IMG/VR virus record: IMGVR_UViG_3300031772_000115
Location: 1-37,764 of that record
Strand: one strand, 5' to 3'
DNA length: 37,764 nucleotides
Source: a virus
Below the pieces are notes generated by a model. The model was given only the letters and a program-made list of their open reading frames with translations. It made no database searches and was not told where the DNA came from. Both the position numbers and the translations under genes were made by a program. Below, in pieces: positions 9,462 to 18,128 of the stretch. Each line of letters opens with the position of its first letter. The stretch's first letter is position 1.

Positions 9462-9872
9462 TTGAGGTTTTGGTTCAGGAGCCTGCATCAAGTGTAATGG
9501 AACACCCATACGACCAGAACCCATAGGCATATTAACACCAGAAGCCGTCTTAGCACGAACGAGTTGACTGAAATAATCAAGCGCGTTCTTACCGTTACCC
9601 AAAGTAATTTGAGACATCAGATCCCAAAGTTCATACGTAGGGGCATTTCGGTTGGATATAATCCTGAGTATACGTTCTTTATCAATCCCATCGAGGGACG
9701 CAAGTGTAATATAATTAATATCCCCATTAGGAAATATTTTCATTACTGCACATTCTGTTAAGGTACCATTACCTTCTAGATCCAACCAATAAACGTGAGG
9801 ATATTGACCCTTGAACATTCTAATGGTTGTCGTACCTTGCACTGGTTGTTGATACATCGGTTGTTGAGCCAT
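9432..9872 (-). CDS. Unknown late phage protein with Gln/Pro-rich ends
   Basis: 146 aa, starting at ATG after AAGGAG. Both termini are Gln/Pro/Met-rich and probably flexible (start MAQQPMYQQPVQG, end MAPTQQPVS). The centre (residues 18-105) is a compact alpha/beta domain containing YPHVYWLDLEGNGTLTECAV and a helical LWDLMSQITLGNGKNALDYF segment. A perfect TATAAATA lies 37 bp upstream, so it is probably a late gene, and it stands next to PAAR and structural genes. The 3' end is duplicated downstream (copy A). I do not recognise the family. Confidence 0.65.
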   Translation of the reverse strand: MAQQPMYQQPVQGTTTIRMFKGQYPHVYWLDLEGNGTLTECAVMKIFPNGDINYITLASLDGIDKERILRIISNRNAPTYELWDLMSQITLGNGKNALDYFSQLVRAKTASGVNMPMGSGRMGVPLHLMQAPEPKPQMAPTQQPVS

Positions 9873-9909
9873 AATTTACTCCTTTTTACTTTGATTATTG
9901 CTTTGAAGT

Positions 9910-9917
9910 TATTTATA
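9910..9917 (-). promoter_or_regulatory. Late promoter, perfect TATAAATA
   Basis: Exact T4 late-promoter octamer on the minus strand, 37 bp before the ATG of the 146-aa gene, in the 77-bp space after the upstream structural gene. Confidence 0.6.
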
Positions 9918-9949
9918 TGGCAAAAAATTGACCATGCGAATCAATTAAA

Positions 9950-10600
9950 TTAAGTAACAAAAGGTGTATACTTAATCCATGTAACTCCATTCCATTGTAA
10001 AGTTTCTCCTACTGGAACAAGATCATAACCAACGTCACGGCGAACGACATATGACATTAATCTCTCTGGCCCAGTTCTAATAGAAAAAAATGTTGGGTCT
10101 GGTGGTATTGGTGGTCCATTACCACCAATTAATGCTATTGAAGGAATCTCATCAAATACATTACTATCAAATTTACCTCTAAAAACATAATCTGTTTCAG
10201 GAGATGGCATTTCTATAATTTTACTACTACGATTCACCACTTCTCGTAATGATATTATAGACGGAGAAGGGATGGGCGGCGGAGTTGGAGTAAGAGGTGG
10301 TCCAGGAGGCTGAACCTGTATAGGAGGTGTAGAATTTGCGTAAATTACACTATAAGTCTCGGTTGATAAAACTGGATATGGTGATAATGGGCTTCTCTGA
10401 ATTACAGTGAATACATAATTTCCACTAACTACATTACCCTGAATATAAATGTAATTCGCAACTTTTCCATTTGTTTTACTTCTAAAAAATGTACCCCCAA
10501 CTGCTCTACGTGATTTTGTTTCATCTGTAACATACAAACTACACGGACTATTGCTAGCAGTAAACTTTGGTCTAAAAGAATATGATGGTGCGCCACTCAT
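9950..10600 (-). CDS. Virion-associated protein with a proline-rich linker
   Basis: 216 aa. An N-terminal beta-rich segment (residues 1-90) is joined by a strongly proline-rich linker (about 91-113, with runs such as PPGPPLTPTPPPIP) to a C-terminal beta domain ending in QWNGVTWIKYTPFVT. The ATG begins one base after the stop of the PAAR gene and has no clear ribosome site, so translation is probably coupled to the PAAR protein. This suggests a partner of the baseplate spike or a tail-associated accessory protein. Family not recognised. Confidence 0.6.
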   Translation of the reverse strand: MSGAPSYSFRPKFTASNSPCSLYVTDETKSRRAVGGTFFRSKTNGKVANYIYIQGNVVSGNYVFTVIQRSPLSPYPVLSTETYSVIYANSTPPIQVQPPGPPLTPTPPPIPSPSIISLREVVNRSSKIIEMPSPETDYVFRGKFDSNVFDEIPSIALIGGNGPPIPPDPTFFSIRTGPERLMSYVVRRDVGYDLVPVGETLQWNGVTWIKYTPFVT

Positions 10601-10601
10601 T

Positions 10602-11624
10602 TTAAAATGACAACTCGTATAAGCCGCTGAAATATTTGTCAGACATTGCTTTTTTTGTTAGTACAGATCCTCTTTTTGCGTCTGCATATGATATATGATA
10701 CCATATTGAACTCCGCAATGGTCTGTTTTGTTCGTAAATGAATTGATCGTATAAACCTGTATTTTTAATGTCTATAGCACGTTGATTAAACTCATCAGGA
10801 GTCACTAAATTAGAGAATGTTATATCAGAGGCTTGTCCTTTGAAATGTTGACTATTTGTAGCTCCATTTCCTACATGTCTAAACCCAGAATTTATCTGCA
10901 AACTTCCATACAATTTTAACAATGGTTCCAACACATTAACACAAAGTTTTCTAAGATTACAAACAATTTGTTGTTGCGTCAATCCAACTTGCGCTATTAG
11001 AGGATAGTTACTTACAACAGTATTCGTAGTTAATTGCGATAAAACATAATGTTCCGATAATCTAAAACTTCCAGGAAAACTTCCAACATAGCTAAAAATA
11101 TCCTCACAATCTGAAGGAATAGTTTCTGAACTTGGAGGAGAGGTTAGATCCAACACTGGAGGAGTATTATTTTGAAATACAAATTTAGGTCCAAATGCAA
11201 TCGTATACGCAGCATTTTTATTAATTTGTCTAGGGTCATTAGCAGGCAAAGGTGCTACTTCCGGTTCTTCATCTTGTAATCGCATTACGGCGTCCGCAAA
11301 AGTGACAGTTGGATTTGCACCGGAAACTGATTGATTGACTAATACATCTGGAGACCCAGCAGTAAATGTACCTCCGTGACATATAAGTTTAGGGGGAGGA
11401 CAACAATGAATGCTATGGTTGTCCCCAACTCTTCCAACTTTTATATTATTAGCAAAAACATTTGGAGAACCAGAACTTACGTTAGCGGGCGACCAACATG
11501 AATGACCTGTTGTTGCATCACCCAATCTAGCGAAAGGAATTCCGTTTACAAATACATTCCCCGATCCAGCCGCCTGACTATCACCATCACTATATGGATC
11601 TCCTATACGAGTTGCCTGAGGCAT
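10602..11624 (-). CDS. PAAR spike-tip protein fused to peptidase M15-type domain
   Basis: 340 aa. Residues 1-97 form a PAAR-repeat domain (MPQATRIGDPYSDGD, GSGNVFVNGIPFARLGD, GSPNVFANN, then HCCPP and GSPDVLVN), the cone that caps contractile-tail spikes, as T4 gp5.4 does. Residues 98-200 are a linker. Residues 205-340 match the M15_3 (D-Ala-D-Ala carboxypeptidase-like) pattern: SGFRH at 246-250 and the likely zinc ligands H260, D267 (SQHFKGQASD) and H310 (IWYHISY). The fusion would place a cell-wall peptidase on the tip of the spike, where it could cut stem peptides during penetration. A perfect late promoter lies 20 bp upstream and the ribosome site is AAGGAT. Domain calls are strong; enzymatic activity is inferred. 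Confidence 0.88.
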   Translation of the reverse strand: MPQATRIGDPYSDGDSQAAGSGNVFVNGIPFARLGDATTGHSCWSPANVSSGSPNVFANNIKVGRVGDNHSIHCCPPPKLICHGGTFTAGSPDVLVNQSVSGANPTVTFADAVMRLQDEEPEVAPLPANDPRQINKNAAYTIAFGPKFVFQNNTPPVLDLTSPPSSETIPSDCEDIFSYVGSFPGSFRLSEHYVLSQLTTNTVVSNYPLIAQVGLTQQQIVCNLRKLCVNVLEPLLKLYGSLQINSGFRHVGNGATNSQHFKGQASDITFSNLVTPDEFNQRAIDIKNTGLYDQFIYEQNRPLRSSIWYHISYADAKRGSVLTKKAMSDKYFSGLYELSF

Positions 11625-11643
11625 TAAAATTATCCTTTTTTGT

Positions 11644-11651
11644 TATTTATA
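11644..11651 (-). promoter_or_regulatory. Late promoter, perfect TATAAATA
   Basis: Exact late octamer on the minus strand, 20 bp before the PAAR-M15 ATG, in the 49-bp divergent gap. It would also read the 216-aa gene. Confidence 0.65.
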
Positions 11652-11673
11652 GTAAATACTTTGGACACTTTTA

Positions 11674-12120
11674 ATGGACGTTTTTATGTTTGAAACTATT
11701 CTAGCAAAAACTGTAGCTATTTTCGAAGCAATACCCTTTAGTGCTTCTACATGGTTTGTGCTTTTTATATTAGGCTTTTTCGTCTGGTTGTTTATGAAAG
11801 CCCATAAAAATGTCAATAGTAAAGTTAACTGGGAAGATTTGATTGTTGATTCAAAAACGAATAAAGTCACTCCATATAAGGTTGGGTACCTTATTGGTCT
11901 AATTGTCGGCACATGGATTACAATTAAACTATCTGATACTGGAAAATTAAATTTTGATATTTTTGGTCTTTATCTTTCATATTTATTAGGTGGCGCTGGT
12001 TGGATGGCCATGGTCAATAAAAAACAACAAAATGAACGTAATGTTCAAATTGATCAACCCCAAGAAGAACCTGATTCTCCCCCAAAAAAACAATCATTTG
12101 CTCCACCGCCTCCAGAATAG
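11674..12120 (+). CDS. Small integral membrane protein, holin-like in layout
   Basis: 148 aa with three likely membrane segments (about residues 26-41, 68-86 and 95-114) and a hydrophilic Pro/Gln/Lys-rich tail ending in APPPPE. The loop between segments 1 and 2 is charged. A second in-frame ATG lies at 11686. It is transcribed divergently from the PAAR gene and its stop is 2 bp from the convergent RNase H stop. Three segments with a charged tail is compatible with a class I holin or another lysis or envelope protein. However, no lysis gene is adjacent on the same strand and no family was recognised, so only the membrane location is supported. Confidence 0.6.
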   Translation: MDVFMFETILAKTVAIFEAIPFSASTWFVLFILGFFVWLFMKAHKNVNSKVNWEDLIVDSKTNKVTPYKVGYLIGLIVGTWITIKLSDTGKLNFDIFGLYLSYLLGGAGWMAMVNKKQQNERNVQIDQPQEEPDSPPKKQSFAPPPPE

Positions 12121-12122
12121 AA

Positions 12123-13055
12123 TTAAGAACTTAACAATGGAATTAAATAATCCATCTTTTTGGAAACTTCTCTAAGATTATATTTTCCAACAAACCCAAG
12201 AAAATGGAAATGTGAATATTTTGATCTTTCTTGAAAAGATTTTTTTACAACTTCAAACATACGTTCACGAATGTAATCTGGCTGTTGGGACAAATCCATT
12301 AACAAACGATTTTCTTCAAATAAATCTTCAACTAGATAAGTTTTTTCATTAATATCAGTCCACGTATGTTTCATCAAATTGGTTTTTGTATACGAGTCAA
12401 CAAATGCTTTTTCTATAGTCGTTTTACGAATTCCTGGGTAAGCATTTTGAACGTTATCGCTTTGGTCTCCTCGAAACAATTTTTCAAATAAGAAGAAGTC
12501 GGCGTCAATTTTTTTATTAGTAATAATCTCTTTGGATGCTGGATCTATAATTTGTACTGATTCATTCTTCAAAAGTTGATATAAATCTCTATCTTGAGAT
12601 ATAATTGTTACCATATTTTTTTCATTCAAAGCGTACATTTCAACAAATGCTGAAATTATGTCATCAGCTTCTAATCCTTCACCTTTCATACAAACTATGC
12701 TAGTGTGTGTCCTCAATAAGTCTTCAAAATCATCAACGAATTTTAGATACAATTCGTATCTTTCACGTTGTGATGGAGTCAAATTTTGACGACGTGTTCC
12801 TTTATATGCACGGTATGAAACACACAATTCAGACGCTGTATATACTTTTCGCCAATTATTTTTTCCATCAAACGCCAAAACTACAACATCCGGTCTAAGA
12901 TCATTATAATATTTGTTTAAAGTTATGAATGTAGATTTATATGCCAATCCAATTAAATCGTCCAAAGGTTCTTTAGCATGCACATAGAATGTTCTATGCA
13001 ATAAATTTGAAACGTCCACAATCATGTAGCGTTTCGGTAAGTCGAGGTCTATCAT
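12123..13055 (-). CDS. rnh: RNase H / 5'-3' flap exonuclease (T4 Rnh-like)
   Basis: 310 aa, close to T4 RNase H (305 aa). The FEN1/5'-nuclease acidic residues are all visible: D14 (MIVDVSNLLHR), D63 (AFDGKNNWRK), E129/D131/D132 (GLEADDIISA), D155 and D157 (SQDRDLYQLL), and D197/D200 (FRGDQSDNV) followed by the helix-hairpin-helix PGIRKTTIEKAF. In T4 this enzyme removes RNA primers and adjacent DNA from lagging-strand fragments, working with gp32 and the clamp. It lies downstream of a 100-aa gene and in the same strand block as clamp and polymerase, as expected for a replication unit. Confidence 0.92.
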   Translation of the reverse strand: MIDLDLPKRYMIVDVSNLLHRTFYVHAKEPLDDLIGLAYKSTFITLNKYYNDLRPDVVVLAFDGKNNWRKVYTASELCVSYRAYKGTRRQNLTPSQRERYELYLKFVDDFEDLLRTHTSIVCMKGEGLEADDIISAFVEMYALNEKNMVTIISQDRDLYQLLKNESVQIIDPASKEIITNKKIDADFFLFEKLFRGDQSDNVQNAYPGIRKTTIEKAFVDSYTKTNLMKHTWTDINEKTYLVEDLFEENRLLMDLSQQPDYIRERMFEVVKKSFQERSKYSHFHFLGFVGKYNLREVSKKMDYLIPLLSS

Positions 13056-13107
13056 ATTTTATTTTATTGTTATAATTTTATCTGTACGACAACTTTTTCT
13101 TAATATT

Positions 13108-13410
13108 TTATTGATATTCATTATTTGTTGGAGGATTTAATTCATCAGAAGTTTGTTTCCACAAATCTACCATCCATTTTCCAACGATTGTTTCGTCAGC
13201 GGCACCATTGTATCCACTGTTACGAAGATACGTAATAAAAGCTTGGTTCCAATCAAGTTCATATTGTAACCCCTTAATTGGATCAATCCCACAGGCTACA
13301 ACTTCAACCCATGGTTCTTCTAAATTTTTCTTTTCTTTTTCTGTTGTTTCTACTGTTTTAATTCCTGGCTTTACTAATTCATCATAAGCCGCTTTAATTC
13401 TTTCAAACAT
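13108..13410 (-). CDS. Conserved-looking small phage protein, unknown
   Basis: 100 aa with a good AGGAGG-type ribosome site. A charged N-terminal helix (ERIKAAYDELVKPGIK, then a Glu/Lys-rich stretch) precedes a compact segment PWVEVVACGIDPIKGLQYEL followed by DWNQAFITYLRNSGYNGAADE and a Trp-rich end. A sigma70-like promoter lies directly upstream. It sits between the clamp and RNase H genes, where T4-like phages often carry small replication or transcription accessory genes. It does not look like T4 gp33 to me. Function unknown. Confidence 0.6.
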   Translation of the reverse strand: MFERIKAAYDELVKPGIKTVETTEKEKKNLEEPWVEVVACGIDPIKGLQYELDWNQAFITYLRNSGYNGAADETIVGKWMVDLWKQTSDELNPPTNNEYQ

Positions 13411-13432
13411 ATTTCCTCCTTTTCACTATAAT

Positions 13433-13461
13433 ATATAGCAAAAAAAAATTTAGGTGGACAA
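13433..13461 (-). promoter_or_regulatory. Sigma70-type promoter (TTGTCC-N17-TATATA)
   Basis: Minus-strand -35 at 13456-13461 and -10 at 13433-13438 with 17-bp spacing that includes an eight-T run. It lies 22 bp before the 100-aa gene start and would also transcribe RNase H. Confidence 0.45.
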
Positions 13462-13499
13462 ATCGTATACAACGCAACTATTAATAATTAACCTCTTAA

Positions 13500-14207
13500 T
13501 TAGATTTGAGGTAACACATATACATCCATGTTATGTATTACCACTTTTAACATACCTTTTTTACCAACATAAAATGTACCATCCGAAATTTTTTTAAATA
13601 AAGAAAGTACGGTTTTCATTGGGTATCTAACTGCAAACATATTATCGGGCTCGCCGTCGATATTCGTAGCGGGTGAATCAAAAGTATGAACCAGAATATC
13701 TCCATTAGTTTTGTCTACAATTTCAAACTTAACACCATCTTCATTGCCTATAAAAGTCACAAATTCCATCTTCATAGCAGCTTCACCTTTGACTAGGAAT
13801 TGCACTGCCTCAGAAGTTATTCTAGCCGAATACTTCATAACATCGTTCATGCTTTTTGGAGCCACAACGGCTCTCGGATTAGCACAACGATAATCAATCT
13901 TGGTTCCCGTACACTTGAACGTCAATTGCGAAACAGTATCGTCGCGTTCCGAAACAGTTGCATCTATAGAAAAATTAGGTTGACCATATACTAGATTAAA
14001 TCTGGATATAAATGGGTCCATTCTGTTTATACCCATTGCTCCAAACGGCATATTTGGTATACCTTGTGTCTGATATATAATAACTAATTTAGCATCATCA
14101 ATTCCTCGGATCACTCCTTTTTCGAAAATGATGTTTGATATTTTTGCAACATTAGCTGCTTCTAAAGCATTTTTAATGCATTCTATTATGTCTTGTTCTA
14201 GTTTCAT
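13500..14207 (-). CDS. gp45: Sliding clamp (gp45-like)
   Basis: 235 aa; T4 gp45 is 228 aa. The sequence has the alternating beta/helix pattern of two clamp domains, with IIFEKGVIRGIDDAKLVIIYQT in domain one and RYPMKTVLSLFKKISDGTFYVGKKGMLKV near the C-terminus, matching the family's ending of a helix followed by a K-G-x-hydrophobic strand. In T4 the clamp tethers gp43 to DNA and is also the moving activator of late promoters with gp55 and gp33. It is encoded two genes downstream of the polymerase on the same strand, with its ATG 2 bp after the preceding stop. The call rests on fold pattern and context because clamp sequence identity is low. Confidence 0.75.
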   Translation of the reverse strand: MKLEQDIIECIKNALEAANVAKISNIIFEKGVIRGIDDAKLVIIYQTQGIPNMPFGAMGINRMDPFISRFNLVYGQPNFSIDATVSERDDTVSQLTFKCTGTKIDYRCANPRAVVAPKSMNDVMKYSARITSEAVQFLVKGEAAMKMEFVTFIGNEDGVKFEIVDKTNGDILVHTFDSPATNIDGEPDNMFAVRYPMKTVLSLFKKISDGTFYVGKKGMLKVVIHNMDVYVLPQI

Positions 14208-14209
14208 TT

Positions 14210-14659
14210 CTAATATAACTCTCGTTTTAATTGTTCATTTTCATTTTTTAATGACTCTACTTCTTTTTTCAAAGCAGACATAGGATGTTGCGTGCATTGT
14301 TCAATATGTTTATGAAGAACATCTTTCATAGATATTGAAGTTATTTCTCCGCGCCCATATCTATAACCACAATAGACACAATTTACATACAATTCTGATT
14401 GAAGATCATCAATCCATTGCTTATATCTATACAATTCTGTTTCACATGCATTAACTTGTTTAAAAACGTAATAAACAGGGGTGAAATCTGTTGCTGGAAG
14501 ATATTGAAAAAATGAATATACCCCATCAGTTCTAACTGGTTTAAAATTTCCCACGATTTCAAATTTATCAATTAAAGATACTTTATCATCAAAAAGTTTT
14601 TCCGCTTCAGGTAATTCTTTTATTAATTTTACGTAAGTATAAATTATAAATTTATTCAT
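14210..14659 (-). CDS. Small protein with a Cys/His zinc-binding motif and coiled-coil tail
   Basis: 149 aa. Residues 94-125 hold a C-x2-C (CVYCGYRYG) and a later H-x-H-x3-C cluster (LHKHIEQC, then QHPMSALKKEV), a pattern I have seen in small proteins of many unrelated phages. The last 25 residues are a Lys/Glu/Leu heptad-like helix (LKKEVESLKNENEQLKREL). The N-terminal 90 residues are an alpha/beta region of unknown fold. It lies between polymerase and clamp, 6 bp from the polymerase stop and 2 bp from the clamp start, so it is cotranslated with replisome genes. A replication or nucleic-acid role is suggested only by position. Confidence 0.65.
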   Translation of the reverse strand: MNKFIIYTYVKLIKELPEAEKLFDDKVSLIDKFEIVGNFKPVRTDGVYSFFQYLPATDFTPVYYVFKQVNACETELYRYKQWIDDLQSELYVNCVYCGYRYGRGEITSISMKDVLHKHIEQCTQHPMSALKKEVESLKNENEQLKRELY

Positions 14660-14665
14660 ATTATA

Positions 14666-17347
14666 TTATATTCCTATTAAGTCGTTAGTTAACAACGTTT
14701 GTCTCGTCGGCACTTCTTTTCCGATAGCTTTAAATATTAATTCCAGATTATCATCAACAAGTCTATCAGCTTGGCGTTCTCGATCTATTAATGGCTGATA
14801 ATCCATTGTAAACCATTCTGGGATAATGTCAATATCCGTAGGAAGCGCAATGGAAGTAAATTTTCCTTGTTTTTCTTTTAAATAGAAAATTTTGATTTTT
14901 GATCCTGAAAAAATTTGTGGACTAACTTTATCATCATATTTTGTTAAACATTGATTGTAATGAATTGTAGCTGCTACGTTTCCTGGTAATCTGGTTTTAT
15001 CTCCACCGATTTTGTATTGTTGAGTATAATCTTCAACATTTTTAACACCAATTGGTAAACCCAACTCAAAGAAAGGAACATCAAAATTTATGTTATCCCT
15101 AAATTTAATGATGTATCCATCTATTTTACTCCATTCATCACCTCGTAGAATCATTCTAACCACGTCATCCAAAAACTTTTGAACTGCTTTTGGTGTAGTC
15201 GTCTTCTTCATTTCCAACCCTTTTACTTTGAGCTTATCAACTTCTTTATCTTCAAAATAAACTAAGTGTAAGACATATCGTTTTTTGACTACGAAGATAC
15301 CACGATCAGAGACTAATTCAAGGCTAGTTTGGATCTTTTCATCATATCCTGGCTGGCACATGAACGCATCCCGCATATAAGGCTTAATCGATTTATTAAC
15401 TTCTACTGCTATAGTATCAGCGATTTTTATTGCCTCTTCTTTATTGCTCGCCCATGTCTTGAAATAACAAGAGTCCGTATCTCCGTATAGAATTGTCTCT
15501 GATTCAAATTGACCTTTGAAGTGCGGTCCATGTAAAGCAGTTTCTGCTGGTTCATTATGTTCCAATGCTTCTTCAACTGTTTCATATAATGGAAAATTAA
15601 CGTCATAATTTTGACCAAATAACTCTGTTATCTTTTTAGCTTGGTGGTAAAGAACCGATCTACCTGTGCCAGTAACTGAACCACCAAGGCGAGGATCAAA
15701 GAATCTGAAAAAAACGTTTAACAACGCTCCATAGAAACTGTTGAGTTTAATCTTATAGACGTACTGCAAACGATTGTAGTACTCAGATTTATCAATATGA
15801 TAATCATAAGCTTGTTGATCAATACCTTTAACTGCTTTAGATAAATCTATTTCGTCCCCTTTTAATTTTTGATAATCTTTACGTTGCTTGTACCAATCCA
15901 TCAATATGGTAGGGAGGATTCCTGGCTTCTTTTGATCAAAGATAGTTCCATATCCAGAAATAGCCCATTTGTTATCCCTTAGAATTTGTTTCCATTCTCT
16001 CGCAGTATGTTCTTCGATTGTCCCTGTCTCATCATTATGTTCCATAAGTAATATTTCTTCTGAATCTTTGCAAATTTTTTCCCATGCTTTGGCTTTTTCC
16101 AAAAATTGACCAATTAAAGTCTCAGGACTGATATTGATTGCAATGATGCAAGATGGATATAGAGATTTGTAATCAACAGCAGCTATCCAATCATGTAACC
16201 CGCTTTGTGGTAACAAAACCCATGCACCTTTAATTTCTTCTCCAGTGTCTTTAGATTGATAATCTGGAACGCGCATATTAAGATGGTAATGACAGAAATT
16301 CATGAAAGCATAGTCAGATAGGCGAATAGTTCCCAAAACATCTTTAAATTGACCAGTAGAAATATGGCACATAACATTTGCTAATCTTATATAACCAAGC
16401 TTACGCTCGAACCCTTCCAAAATTTCTGTATCACGAATGTTGTATCGCATGAAAAAATTAAAATCGTTTTGATACAAATTATTAAGAGATCCTTCATATT
16501 TCAACTTTGGTAAATGTGGTAAGACTTCCTCTGCCACGCTTTCCAATTTGTATGACTGTCGCTTCTCTTCTTCATACTTACCAAATAATTCTAAGTAATC
16601 AAGATGTACACGACCAGATAATAATACTGTTGGTTGTATCCTTCCGTAGACTTCAGCATCTTTATATTTTGGAGTATCAGCTTCATCGAAACTAAGCTTC
16701 CTAAGATACTTAGGACCAAGCTGCGACTCTATACGTTTAGCTACGTATGGCATGTCAAAATAGTTACTGTTCCAACCACTCAAAATATCCGAATCTTGAA
16801 TTTCATTTATGAAACGACGCAACAAATCTTTTTCGTCTATACACAAAACAACTTCCGCGAGAGTTTTAAGTGACTCGTCAAACGTGGAACGATCCCACTT
16901 AGGGGGAGGAACTGCAAATATAATAGTCTTATTTTTCCACAAATGATGAATAGAAACAGAACAAACTGGTGCATACGGATTTGATGGACTTGAAAATCCA
17001 ACGGTTTCATTATAAAACACTTCAATATCATAAAGAGATATATGAAGATCAGGGGCTGGTTTATTGTAATAATGCTCTGACAGTACCTTGATTTCGGCTG
17101 ATATATCAGATTCATACAATTTCGTTCTTGATTGTTTTAAGTGTTCTTTTATTTTATAAAATTGATCGTATTCTTTAAAATCATGACAAACCAATGACTT
17201 TCCAAATATGCTTTCGTGTGTTCCATTATCATCTTCTGTATAAAAGCGAAACGGGGCGGGATAACGAATCAACTCACGTTGACCGCTTGTCCCTCGTTCC
17301 CAAACCAAAACATCATTTCCTCGTCGTATAGTAGAAATGTAACTCAT
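14666..17347 (-). CDS. gp43: Family B DNA polymerase
   Basis: 893 aa, near T4 gp43 (898 aa) and uninterrupted by intein or intron. The 3'-5' exonuclease residues are visible: D107/E109 (LYDIEVF), the GWNSNYFD block with D198, and Y302/D306 (YNIRDTEIL). Polymerase motif A is D392-x2-SLYPS (391-399), motif B KLNSFYG (about 534-540), and motif C YGDTDS (621-626). The C-terminus should hold the clamp-binding peptide. The start ATG overlaps the stop of the anchored transglycosylase by 4 bp (ATGA), an unusual partner for a replication gene. The upstream promoter at 18129-18157 would serve both. It replicates the phage genome with the clamp and RNase H encoded downstream. Confidence 0.97.
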   Translation of the reverse strand: MSYISTIRRGNDVLVWERGTSGQRELIRYPAPFRFYTEDDNGTHESIFGKSLVCHDFKEYDQFYKIKEHLKQSRTKLYESDISAEIKVLSEHYYNKPAPDLHISLYDIEVFYNETVGFSSPSNPYAPVCSVSIHHLWKNKTIIFAVPPPKWDRSTFDESLKTLAEVVLCIDEKDLLRRFINEIQDSDILSGWNSNYFDMPYVAKRIESQLGPKYLRKLSFDEADTPKYKDAEVYGRIQPTVLLSGRVHLDYLELFGKYEEEKRQSYKLESVAEEVLPHLPKLKYEGSLNNLYQNDFNFFMRYNIRDTEILEGFERKLGYIRLANVMCHISTGQFKDVLGTIRLSDYAFMNFCHYHLNMRVPDYQSKDTGEEIKGAWVLLPQSGLHDWIAAVDYKSLYPSCIIAINISPETLIGQFLEKAKAWEKICKDSEEILLMEHNDETGTIEEHTAREWKQILRDNKWAISGYGTIFDQKKPGILPTILMDWYKQRKDYQKLKGDEIDLSKAVKGIDQQAYDYHIDKSEYYNRLQYVYKIKLNSFYGALLNVFFRFFDPRLGGSVTGTGRSVLYHQAKKITELFGQNYDVNFPLYETVEEALEHNEPAETALHGPHFKGQFESETILYGDTDSCYFKTWASNKEEAIKIADTIAVEVNKSIKPYMRDAFMCQPGYDEKIQTSLELVSDRGIFVVKKRYVLHLVYFEDKEVDKLKVKGLEMKKTTTPKAVQKFLDDVVRMILRGDEWSKIDGYIIKFRDNINFDVPFFELGLPIGVKNVEDYTQQYKIGGDKTRLPGNVAATIHYNQCLTKYDDKVSPQIFSGSKIKIFYLKEKQGKFTSIALPTDIDIIPEWFTMDYQPLIDRERQADRLVDDNLELIFKAIGKEVPTRQTLLTNDLIGI

Positions 17348-18066
17348 ATATTTTTCGTATTAATCTCTTTTTCTAATTTTCGATTGAAAGGTCGAACATT
17401 GTATTCAATATGTTTAACTACATTAGCAGTGTAATCAAAATTAAAATAGTTTTCAACTTTTTTTACTCCACCTGGACCTTGGTTATACGCAACGATTGCT
17501 TCATAAATGCTTTCACTAGTTTTACGATATTTTGCATAATAATCATATCCCATCTTTATACAAAATGTGTCATCAGTGATTAATTTTGCAATAATTTCTT
17601 CTGATGTTATCTTATTAAAAGGTTTTCCAAAAAAAACTTTTGCATATTTTACATGACTTTTTAATACATCTTGTACTGCAACAACTTTCATTTGCATAAC
17701 ACCATAATAGCGTTCACCGACTGGCAAGTGTAATCCTCCAATCCTACCGGCTGTCCCGGCACTGGATTCTTGTAATAAAATCCCTTGAACAACTTCTCTG
17801 GTTTCTTTTCCATATGATGCGCCAATTTCATATGCTGCTGTAAGCAATTCTGTTTGATCTTTGGTAAATGGTCCAATACGCAATCTAGGATATTTTTTAT
17901 AATCCAATTCTTCCTTAGCCATCCGAATTTTTTCAGATAAATTCACTATGTTTGTTTGCGTTTGAATAAGACTATCTTCCGCTACGCGATCTTGAAAAAC
18001 CCAACCAATAAAAATTGTAGTCACTAGGTTTAACAAAAAAGTACTGACAATAACAACTTTCATCAT
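17344..18066 (-). CDS. Membrane-anchored lytic transglycosylase (SLT domain)
   Basis: 240 aa from ATG 18066, or 239 aa from ATG 18063, which is better spaced (5 bases) from AGGAGG. Residues 3-24 are a hydrophobic N-terminal segment that can act as an uncleaved signal anchor. Residues 70-205 show the goose-lysozyme/SLT pattern: VQGILLQESS with catalytic Glu100, YYGVMQMK (120-127) and AYNQGPGG (193-200). Such enzymes cleave peptidoglycan between MurNAc and GlcNAc. The gene overlaps the polymerase start by 4 bp and has a sigma70-like promoter, so it is probably made early or mid infection. It could be a signal-anchored endolysin, or a wall-remodelling or exclusion enzyme. Its SLT domain resembles a degenerate one in the 876-aa baseplate protein. 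Confidence 0.88.
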   Translation of the reverse strand: MMKVVIVSTFLLNLVTTIFIGWVFQDRVAEDSLIQTQTNIVNLSEKIRMAKEELDYKKYPRLRIGPFTKDQTELLTAAYEIGASYGKETREVVQGILLQESSAGTAGRIGGLHLPVGERYYGVMQMKVVAVQDVLKSHVKYAKVFFGKPFNKITSEEIIAKLITDDTFCIKMGYDYYAKYRKTSESIYEAIVAYNQGPGGVKKVENYFNFDYTANVVKHIEYNVRPFNRKLEKEINTKNI

Positions 18067-18128
18067 TACCTCCTATTAAAATTAACGAACAAGAACCCCA
18101 TTGCTTCTTAATTGAAGCTATGGTTAAT

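Noticed and set aside
13108-13410. 100-aa protein as gp33 late co-activator
   Set aside because: Size fits, but the sequence does not resemble T4 gp33 as I know it, and the C-terminal hydrophobic clamp-binding end is absent.
14666-17347. Intein or intron in the DNA polymerase, considered because Vsr-like endonucleases often accompany them
   Set aside because: Length and motif order are those of an uninterrupted T4-type polymerase.
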